Source: Opisthocomus hoazin (Eukaryota > Chordata > Aves > Opisthocomiformes > Opisthocomidae). Taken from it: a stretch of 64,000 nt of DNA. Below, one piece after another: positions 10,816-64,000 of the stretch (its first letter is position 1; each line of letters begins with the position of its first letter). Below the pieces are notes generated by a model that worked only from the letters and a program-made list of their open reading frames with translations, had not been told where the DNA came from and searched no databases. Both the position numbers and the translations under genes were made by a program. Location: the NCBI RefSeq assembly GCF_030867145.1, contig NC_134419.1:62001-126000 (forward strand). The letters are read 5' to 3'.

Positions 10816-13800
10816 ACGCTGGGCAGGGGGAGGCCTCTTTGGGCCTTTAAATACTGCACTAATTGTCCTCATTAAGAGCATCTGCGTGCTGGGGCGGGAT
10901 TAATTAGCCAGAGGAAAGGGGGAGTGAAGATGTGCCTCACACAAGCCTCGAAAGGGAGACTCAGGCTCAGCACATAAGGTTGTTTGAGAAGGCAGGGACA
11001 GGCTAGAAAAACCACAAGCCCGGCTCCCTCTGACAAACTGTCTCCAGCCCCTTGCTTTAACCTGTGTCTGCAGCACTGGGGCTCATGAGATTGCACTGTC
11101 TTCCCACACGCGTGAGCTTTGTGGGCCGGGATGCAGACCAGCCGCTATGTTTTCCCTAGGCTCCCATGCCTCTGAGCCATGCTGCAGAGAGGATTTCTCT
11201 GCAGCCACCCTCAGCCACGTTGAGGGACTGGGAGCTGCCAAAGCCAGCGGGGCTTACAATGGCACAGCATGGGACGCTCGGTGCCTGAGGAGGGGTGCTG
11301 AAGTGCAATGGGGAAAACAAAGCACTTTTGTTTCCTTTGCAGCATGTCCAGCACAGCGGGAGGGCCGGACCCTGCTGCTCCACCATACCCTGGTGCCCTC
11401 TGCGCAGTGCCCTGGGTGCACCCTCCCAAAGCAGCAGGGCTGAGCACCCAGCAGGGTTTGCTCTAAGCAACCCTATGTAGCGCACCCTTAGCTTCAGCAG
11501 TGGGTCCAGACCCACCAGGAACCCCCATCCTTTGGCCACACCCATCATTGCAGCTCACACCCAAGGCAGCCCCAACTCCGCCCCAAGGGGCTGCAGGACA
11601 CCCAGTGCTGCCAGCGTCCCCCTGTCACCTGCCCAAGCCCTTCCCCGGCAGAGCAGGGACACTGCCACCATGCCTGGCCCCAGCCCGCTCATCTAACACA
11701 GATGGGACGAGGCAGGATGTTGGGGGGGGTGTGGGGTGTGTGACAGCACGGTGCTCCCCTTAGGTGTACCCACAGGGCTGCTGTCCTCAGGCACCCAGCT
11801 GCTCTCTGTGAGGGACCGCAGTGACACGCTGCACCTTGCCTTCAGCACAGGGAGTAGGATGCAGCCAGCAGGAGAGGCTGTGGTCCCTCCGAGCAGGGCC
11901 TTGCTCCCGGGGGCAGCAGGAGATGTGGCCCTGGGGGCAGCCAGTGGCCCTCGCACTGCAATTCTCATGCTTTCCCCCAGTGACCCCAAGCTGTGCTTTC
12001 CTCTCTGTTATCACCTGCATAAGGGTCCCTGCAGCAAAGTCCAACGGAAATGGTGTGCTGGTTTGTGTGTTAGAAGCCCTCCAGCCAACCTGGCCTGCAG
12101 CACTGGGTATGAGCCAAAACCGTAATTTTCATAAGGCAATTAAGGCGATTTGGAAGAAACCCCTCCACTTTTTCATGAAACTTGATAGGAAATTTTCCAA
12201 GCTGTTTCAGGAAAGGAAAGAATTTGTCTTGGAACTACTGTGTCCAGTATTTCTTACTGGTGAACGTCTAATAGTTTTCACTCAAATTTAAAAATTTCGC
12301 ACAAAAATCTTAAGCTCTGCAGAAACAAAAATCTCTGTCAGGAAGATTCACCAGTTGGTAATCTGCTGCTGTGCAGTGCATATACAGCCTCATAGCAGAA
12401 ATTCGATTATTCTGTCATTCTGCATTTACTAGTTGAGGATTATAATCTCCTGTCAAGAGTAACTGACCATATGCTTTAAAGTAAGTGACGCTACCACATT
12501 TGTGACAGCAAATAACCCTGTCCTGGCCCTCTCTATTGCTTGGAAATGGGCCTATTTGCAAGGAGATGTAATTTGAAGTGGTAGAGTCCCTGCTCCGTAA
12601 CAGGAGTGGACACATTGTGCAGACAGTAAGTGCAGTGTATACTTTTCTAGGACAAGATGTTCACAGACTACACAGAATAGGAATCTTGTCATAGAGATGA
12701 ACTGTCTGTTGAAGCTTCAGGGATTTCAATGTTGTGTGCCTTTTGACATTCACTGTCAGCCGTTGACCAGGCTTAGTTTAAAAGCTCTTAGTGTTCAATT
12801 CCGAGATTGCCACCTTCAGCAAGGAACTGCAAGAGCAAGAGAAGGGCGTTTAACAAAGCAGCAATCTGACTTGCTACTCAACACCATTGTGGAGAGGGGA
12901 CAGGAAAGGACAAGCCTTCTTTTGCCCTCTGAGCTTTCTGTTTCCCTGCAAGTCCCCAATTGTAAACTTCCCGAGATCTCCTTTACTTCAATCAGCATTC
13001 TCAGATTGGCAAAAAAGCTCACCGAATGCCCTTGAAGGTACTCCCCCCCCCGCCCGGAGTTCTGGACACTGCTAGCAAAGACCCTAGAATTCAAACCAAT
13101 TTGTCTACTGAGGACCATTTACAGGTAACGCAAAAATGAGTCTGAAAGTATCTCTATTATCTTTTTGTGGTCTGGTCCTGCTCCTTGGCATCCAGATTTC
13201 AGGAAAAAAGAAAAATCCTCCATATTTAAAATCTGTTTCTAGAAAGCAGTAAGCAGAGTATATACGCACACAGTCATGATAGACTGACTGGAAGCAACCT
13301 GAAGGCTCTCAAGTAAGGTATGCAGAAGAGGGCAACAGTTCTGACGGTGTCAATCTTCCCTAGGCTCCCAGACATGAACCCCCAGAACTGTTCTTCCTGG
13401 TACTGTGGTGGCTGACCCCACTGGGAAAACGCGCACCCTGTTCAGTCAATATCTGAAACATATATCCCTTGCCATCTGGTTCCTCTTTTTAAGACACCTG
13501 AACACAGAATACTTTTCCTGCCATGATCCTCACTGGGGTAGACAACAAATATGGTATTACTGATGGATAAGAGTGCTATAATAGGCAACATTTAAGGCCT
13601 GAGGAGAGGGCAATTGTGGTTAATAGTTTAAATCAATAAAAAACCTTCTTAGGTAAAAAACCACAATGCGCCTACTACAAATGTTGTTCTGTTGCAATGT
13701 TATGTTTACAAAGGTCGATACATAAAAAGGAAGTATGTATTATAACTATATATAAAAATATATTTGTTATTATAAATTAGATATTACACTTGCATTATTA

Positions 13801-14430
13801 CCCATTTTATAGATGTAATAAATTTTTTATGTACAGACACATATATAGAGAGAGAAAATAAATATATAAGAACTCTTGGCCAAATGTGGGTAGAAGTAAT
13901 GAGGAAAGATAAATCCCTTCAAGCTGGAATACATGGCTGCAGTCACTCAATGAAGCTATACTGAAAAAAAAATCAAGGAACAAGGATATTCAACTTTTAA
14001 TTGATTTCCTCACTTTCTGAACAAAAACTGATCAACAGTGTCAATACCACACTAATTTGCTGTTACTGTGTTACAAAAAAGCTCTGGCTGCCCAGTTCTG
14101 CAGAGGAAGCAGTCTGCAACTGCCTACGTTATGTTGGATTAAGCTTAATGATTTAGAGAGCTAGAACCCTCCTTGAGTAGGGAACAACAGGATTTATGGA
14201 TGCACGTTCAACTGTGCAAGCAGAGCTTGCCTATGCAAGACGAGTGGACCACCTGTTTCAAAGACTGCTTTTTGTTAGGCAAGATCTTTAGTATCAGATG
14301 TAAGAGCTGTAATACCAGATACGTGACACAGAAAATACTACTTATTATACAACTTTTTTTGTCTCTAAAATAACAAAAAGGATATAGTTCATCATCAAGA
14401 AGAATCATGTTCCTCATACAAAGTAAATAC
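10816..14430. other. Intergenic region left of MSH4, no gene recognised
   Basis: The part from 10816 to about 12130 is GC-rich with several short overlapping open frames, none matching a family I know. From about 12130 to 14430 the DNA is AT-rich and unique in the window, apart from a poly-C tract near 13043-13055 and AT-rich simple sequence near 13738-13870. In mammals ASB17 lies convergent to MSH4 on this side; I searched by eye for ankyrin/SOCS-type exons and did not find them. Regulatory elements may be present but cannot be supported from the sequence alone. Confidence 0.4.
13738..13870. repeat. AT-rich simple sequence
   Basis: TATATA-, TTATTATAA- and ATATATAGAGAGAGA-type simple sequence downstream of MSH4. 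No coding content. Confidence 0.6.
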
Positions 14431-14431
14431 T

Positions 14432-14437
14432 TTTATT
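14432..14437 (-). promoter_or_regulatory. MSH4 poly(A) signal (AATAAA on the minus strand)
   Basis: The plus strand reads TTTATT here, giving AATAAA on the MSH4 strand about 180 bases past the stop codon. A T/G-containing stretch follows on the minus strand. It is the first canonical hexamer after the stop, so a short 3' UTR is likely. Confidence 0.6.
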
Positions 14438-14613
14438 TCAGGTATGTTTTGGGGAAAAAAAACAATGAAGGATATGGTCTTTCAGTAGTGAGTATAGTTT
14501 AGACTAAGAATTAAGAATTTAAAAACATGTGAAAAGCAGTGTTTTCTAATACTATGGAAAAAAAATAGAAACATTTTGCAGTCATAAAAATGAACAACAG
14601 CCTATGTTACACA

Positions 14614-51837
<37,224 letters not shown>

Positions 51838-51910
51838 CGTCACCTCGCCCGCAGTAGGCACCGGGCGACGGACTCTGACAGAAGCCTGCCCGCAAGCACG
51901 GCCTCCTCGC

Positions 51911-51921
51911 AAGATGGCGGC
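51911..51921 (+). promoter_or_regulatory. YY1-type motif AAGATGGCGGC
   Basis: Exact match to the classical YY1 core with extended flanks, oriented on the plus strand, about 75 bases upstream of the MSH4 ATG. In vertebrate promoters this motif usually lies just downstream of a start site and points along the transcript. Here it points away from MSH4, which hints at divergent transcription. Confidence 0.55.
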
Positions 51922-52189
51922 AGACGCTGCCCTCCCGCGCACGCGCGCGTGCCTCGCACCCACACTGCGACTGCTCGGCGGGCCGGCAGCAGGGGGCCCT
52001 CGTGCCGAGGCGGAGTTCTGTGCTGAGGAAAGAGCTGCAGCTACTAGGACAGCTGTAAATGATACAAGAGTCAATATCGGTGCTGGGCATGCAACAAGTT
52101 TCATTACAAATACGCAATTACAATAAAAGGGTGACACAGGAATGCAAAGAAAGAGCCTGCAATGCTCATTAAACCAGGAGTAAAGCATT

Positions 52190-55100
52190 TAAACATGACT
52201 TTTCCCACATTCATTCTTCAACATTCAGAGACTCTTTCAGCAGGAGTTTCACAGATGTTTTCCCCCTGCTCAAGAGTTTAGATACGAAAAGATCCCACTG
52301 AAAACCATAAATCTTGTTTACATCTGTAATTGTCTTAAATATACGTCCTTCTCTGCATGTTTTAGTACACTAACACTGCTTTGTATACTAGCATGTAATG
52401 TACACCACTAAAACTGTTTCAATGAAGATTTTGAGTAGACAATACTTTGTCCCTGGAACTTAATACAAGTGCATTAAAAACACTCCAAACTGAAGGCCTT
52501 TACTAGGCCACAACTCTTTGTGGACAGTTGTAGTTTGATAGCTATTCAGCTCCACAACAGAAATTCTATCAGTTGCAGCTCCTCAGCCAACACCTGAAAG
52601 GCACTGCCACCAGCCTCCTTGTTCAGAACAGGCATGTGCTCTCTCAGCACTGACCACCATCAGTCTGACTGCCTTAAAAATTTGAGCATCAGAAACTTCA
52701 GCCTCACTGCAAAGGCTGGAAGACAGCAGGTGCCGATTCCAGTTACTACCACTGTCCTGAATTTCAAGTCCTACACTGAACTTTCCATGCGCTTTCAGAC
52801 TCCTGAAGCTGGTGTTAAGACCTTTTCCTCTTCTCTGTCAGACATCCAAGTGTATGGCAAGAAAAGCAGAAACCAAAGGAACGTCCATCTTCCACCTTCC
52901 TTCCTTTCTTACGGTCACAAATCGTAAGGCTGAATTCACCTAACCAAGCTGCTGCAACAAAACTGAAAATAAGCATCTTTGGATAAAGCACGTACCTCCG
53001 GACTTGACCACGTTCTTAGAAGGTTAATAGAATGGCTGTTGATCCCCTCCCCCCTGATTTTGTTTTCATAAACATATCTACAGACACACAATTTTATGTA
53101 CCTGAATTATTCATTATACTTTTACATATTCTCACACAGCATCTTCCAAAATTTATTGCTGGCAATGTTGGCTACATTACAGTGCTTAAGATTAAGTACT
53201 AAGACAATGTCAGGATCTTTCCATATAAAGATTTCCATGGGCAGAAACAGTTATGAAAGTACAAATTTCTGAAAGCCTTTGATAAAGGACTTGTAACTGA
53301 AGACTGAGAATAGTAGATTAATTACTGCAAAGTTTCTACCTACATAAGATGAGAAAAAAACCTTTGAAAGTACTTTCAACAAAGCAGAGGTAGACCGTAA
53401 CAATGTGTTCTGCACCAAAATGACAGAAGTCTTAACACAGACACACTGAGCAACTAATTTTTTTTCACAATACATTTAACAGAAAATGTGATTTTGTTTG
53501 CTTAAGAAAAATTGTGATGACTCTCTTTCTACAAATACAGTATTTCAAAAAACTGATGTAAACAATGGAAGAATATTCTTAAGAAGTTTTTAGTTTGTGC
53601 ACATACCCCATTTTTTAACCTATAATCTTAGAAGATCTTTACAAATCACAGCTGACTTAGGGAAACAAGTTGACCAGACCTTCTTCAGAGAAAAACTCCA
53701 ATACTATTAATAGGATTTCAACCTGCAGCGAGATGTTCTACACTGTCATGCAGTATCACCCACATATTAATTCCCAGGGTGTCTCAGTCTACACTAGACT
53801 AGAAATTTTGAAGAATATTCTATTTTGTCTACACAACATGAAAAAAAGGCTAATTCCTATGTACTGGACAGTTTCCTTAGATGAAAAGGAGTGGCACTTG
53901 CAAAGGTAATCTGGAATGACTAAAATTAATTTTAGAATTTTCTGTTAAACTTCACGGTTAGATAAAACTTGATCAGTGCTCTCATTCCTTTGCACTCAAC
54001 ACAAAGCCTACTGTAACTTTTTTCCAAACCTTGAATAAGAAATTAATCCCAGGCTTTGACCAAAGAATTCATCGGGCATTTGGAGAGTTAAAAAGAGTAG
54101 GGTTTTAACCTCATCTAAAAGCCTGTAGAGAAGGCTTAAAAAATTCATTAGAAATACTTGAGCATTCAAATACACATTCTCCCTTTTGAGATTCTCTGCA
54201 AGTACAGTTCTACCAAAAAGTTACTTTGTCCAATTCTATCTTACTCTCTACTAACACGAATAGGCTAGATAAAACTAACCAGCTGGCTTTTTAAACTGTG
54301 TTTGACACAACTTTAGACCTTCCTTAAGCATTAAGTACAGAGATTATCAGACTTCCTCCCCTTCAGAATTACCTTTTACTGTGTATTTCAACTGGAATAC
54401 CATTCAGTCGCAGCCAGGGTGTGTGGAATGTAAATTAAGAGGCAATTTTAAGGCTTTTGTGAAAACAAACAGGACTTCATTCTTCAGAGGACAAGTATTT
54501 TCCACAGTTAGTTTTATTCTCAATTACACCATAATCAAGTGTTAGCAATTACTATCTTAAAAGCTACAAAAGCAGGATTTCAAACCAGCAACAAATTTAG
54601 GATCAACTCTATATTGTTACAAGTCACTGTCCTATAGAGACCTTCTCTAGAATGCTTAATATTAGCAAGTTTCACTATACATACTCAAGGTATGCTCTAT
54701 TTCAACTATCAGTGAAATTTTGTCTATGGGATTCATCAATAAATGAAGACATTTTTATACTTAATGGAACCATAATTGTTATTTTCACTGGTATCAATTA
54801 CTATGAGAAGAAAAAGCTTGTTTCTCAATGTAATATAAAAGTCATGGCAAACATGAACAGGAACAATTAAATACAGAAGCATGTGGCATTGAGTGCATGG
54901 ATTAAGTAGGGTTCTGTTTGGGGTTTTTTAATATTCTTTTAAAGTGCTTTGTGTGATCCATCATCAAAACATGCTTGTGTAAAGACAGATGCTAGCACGG
55001 TTGATATCACAGGAGTACAAAAATCAATCTCTCACACTATTGCTTTGACTTGAATATTCAAAAAAACCCACAAAGGCCCATATATTTAAATACAGATTAG

Positions 55101-55320
55101 AAATGTTTCTATATCTTTTATATGCAACCAAAGAACATGTTAAACTAAGATTATTAGAACCAGCCTCTTCTGATACAAAGTGACAAAGCCCACAGTAAAG
55201 CTATTGCTTTACTTTTGAAATGTAAACACATCTCAAAGAAGAATACGCTAACAGTTTCAGAGATGAGATGATTTGAATAATTAAAACCAAAGCAACTGGG
55301 TATATCAACCTTTTGTTGCT
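52190..55320. other. Intergenic region between RABGGTB and MSH4
   Basis: AT-rich unique DNA of about 3 kb separating the RABGGTB stop codon from the MSH4 promoter. No gene, CR1 or LTR is recognised. The RABGGTB 3' UTR must occupy part of the right end; candidate hexamers on the minus strand are ATTAAA at 54927-54932 and AATAAA at 54513-54518, and I cannot choose between them. Confidence 0.5.
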
Positions 55321-55327
55321 ACAAGGC

Positions 55328-61976
<6,649 letters not shown>

Positions 61977-63392
61977 CTGGGAAAAAAAAGACAGAGTGAC
62001 AGTCAAAGAGAGGCAAAAATTCTAAAAATTGATTTCTTAAAAAAAAAATTCCTGGATTTATCAAAGACTTTATTTAATTGACTATCAATGCTATCTGTTA
62101 AGGTTTATTAAAATAAAAATTCATTCACTGCAGCTCATCTATGTCTAAAAATTAAGAAATTCTCAAATGAAAATATAGGCAATTCAAGCACTCTCTCATG
62201 TTTTGTTAATTTTTAACTTCCAGCTCTCCTTTCCAAAGCATAATCAGTTTTATCTGGTTTTATGTTAGCATTATGTAGAACAGAGATCTGATTGTGGTTA
62301 ATTTTGTAATGAGGTAATGACATCCTAGACTTACAAATCTGTAGTTTGTGCACTGCTGCTACCTGGATATGTGCAAGTGTAAGTTACGCAGCTAGTTACT
62401 AATACCACTTACAGTCCAAGCCTGTTAGCAATGATTAGTTTTGAATTATAAGATTTTTATTTCCATTCAATTGTATTAGTTACATTCAATATTAAATATA
62501 ATGAGTAGAATCAAACTACAATAATTTAAGAAAAAGTATGAACAGTACGATTAGACATAAACTGTACAGTCAACATATTCTGAAAGAATTAATAATGGTC
62601 ATAGTAGGGAGTACAAAGTTTTCTGAGCTAGCACTGATTTGAACCAGTAAGCCCATTATGACACAATGTCACGTGAAAACAACACTGCTTCTGAACCCCA
62701 GCTGTCTTTGTGTTTTTACTCAGAATTTGCCTAGTCTGTGAGGAGAGTAATTAAGAATTTATTATACACAGCATAATAGAAAGAAAGTTGAAACTAAGCA
62801 ATATTATAGTGCCAATCCCCAAAAATACTATGACTTTGAACACCCAGAGTTAGCTGGAATCTCTGAATTGCTAGATAATATTTAAGTCTTAGGGGAATGC
62901 AATAAGGAGTGTACAACTCTAACAGAAAACACACAATTGTAGCATGCTCCTTATAAAGCAAATCAGAACAAACTACTATTAATGGACACCAAAGGAAGAG
63001 GTGACATGACCCTTTAAACATTCTGAATATGTAGGTAGGACTAAACGGTATTTGCTCACTAAGAACATGCGTGCTCGTTAAAACACGCTGGTTAGGTTTA
63101 ACACAAAAATTTTACATCAGTACTTGCTAACACTTTTCAAATCGCACATCTAGAGCTGCGTTCAGTTAACATGAAAATATCTTCTAGTAATATCGAGCAT
63201 TTATTTAAGAACTAACATCTCTAATATGTAACAGTAAACAACCTCAAATTGGATCCCCTTCTTATACTGGATTAGCATTTGTGAAAGGAGTTTGATTGGA
63301 CAGTTTGGAAAAGCTCAAATGTCACAGCCTAAAGAAACATTCGATTCCCAGTGTGGTGCTGCAAAAGGTGGTGCATCAGGATTCCAACACCT

Positions 63393-63480
63393 TGTTTTCA
63401 GACTACTTTAATTCAAGAGCTAAAGTGGTGATAAATATCAACTTTAGAGTGATAGTACTTGCCAATACTCATCACTGACC
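63393..63480 (-). ncRNA. Candidate box C/D snoRNA, SNORD45-like, in a RABGGTB intron
   Basis: On the minus strand a C box GTGATGA (63469-63475) and a D box CTGA (63398-63401) lie 78 bases apart end to end, a normal size for this class. The bases just before and after the C box (GGTCA, then TTGGCAAGTACTATC) resemble the SNORD45 (U45) start and its guide GGCATGTATTAG as I remember it. Mammalian RABGGTB introns are the known hosts of SNORD45 copies. Against: the guide has mismatches, the terminal stem is weak (CTTG with CAAG), and my comparison is from memory. It may be a degenerate copy. Confidence 0.4.
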
Positions 63481-64000
63481 AAGAAAACAGCATTCTTCTG
63501 TCCTACCTAACAGTTTCAAATCCAAGACCTTAAATGCAGCCCACTTTGTTCCCAAAACAGGATGCCATCTTATTTATTTGTAACACCATTTCAATATTTC
63601 TTCCACAAGATTGGACTAGAGATAGATTATACGAGCAATCAAGCAATTGTTCAGAAGCGTGTCAGCCTTTTCGTACTTTTTTTCCATGATGGTTTGCATG
63701 AGAAGGAGAACAACAATTTAAAGAAAATGACACCAGAGATAGTGAAAAATTAAAACTATAAAGCAGATAGTTATGGTGAAAAAATAAGATTGAGAATTAC
63801 TTTTTCCTCAGTGGAAGAGTACACACCAAATAAATACATAAAAATGCTCAACAGACTGGTATAATATTTAAGTTATACACAAAATAAGCAGATTTGAGGA
63901 ACACAACAAGAACTGGCTACTAGAATGTTTCTTTTGTACAGTACTAAAGTGTAAACACACTATGCATAATTATATGTATTAGATATATATTTATGTAAAT

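Noticed and set aside
10816-14430. ASB17, expected convergent to MSH4 from mammalian synteny
   Set aside because: No exon with ankyrin-repeat or SOCS-box sequence could be seen; it may be absent or lie further left.

Overview
This is a stretch of vertebrate nuclear DNA, most likely from a bird. It carries interrupted genes with consensus GT-AG introns and a GC-rich promoter island. It also holds many 5'-truncated CR1 LINEs ending in the archosaur-type ATTCTRTGATT octamer repeats, and two solo LTRs of a type I recognise from bird genomes. There is no bacterial or phage content, and I saw no tRNA, rRNA or CRISPR.

Two single-copy genes fill the right-hand four fifths, both on the minus strand and in the same order as in mammals. 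RABGGTB (Rab geranylgeranyltransferase beta subunit) enters from the right edge. Its last six coding exons lie between 61976 and 55328, and its first exons are outside the window. MSH4 (meiotic MutS homologue) follows. Its first coding exon is in a CpG-rich island near 51.8 kb, its stop codon is at 14614 and a poly(A) signal is near 14432. Nineteen MSH4 exons join in frame into an 888-residue protein with intact MutS ATPase motifs. The expected second exon (about 46931-47113) is recognisable by homology, but it carries an in-frame TGA as its last codon and its acceptor is poor. Because exon 2 is a multiple of three, skipping it keeps the frame, so this bird may use a shortened MSH4 N-terminus.

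The MSH4 introns hold almost all the transposons of the right part: CR1 fragments at 15.8, 17.2-20.3, 28.5-30.2, 30.5, 36.6, 43.0 and 48.3-50.5 kb, and two LTRs (21.5 and 29.6 kb). Two nestings are clear: an LTR inside a CR1 (28.5-30.2 kb) and a CR1 inside a CR1 (48.3-50.5 kb). A RABGGTB intron at 63.4 kb holds a box C/D snoRNA candidate resembling SNORD45, which mammalian RABGGTB introns also host.

The left 11 kb is accessory DNA. The window opens inside a CR1 on the minus strand (endonuclease part of ORF2, then ORF1 with its GDSL-esterase-like region). Directly upstream of this CR1 (to its right) lies an array of about 2.2-kb units: A and B near complete, C rearranged, D partial. The first of these overlaps the start of CR1 ORF1. 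Between units C and D is a purine-rich degenerate minisatellite, broken by GC-rich sequence. From 10.8 to 14.4 kb I see no gene I can name.
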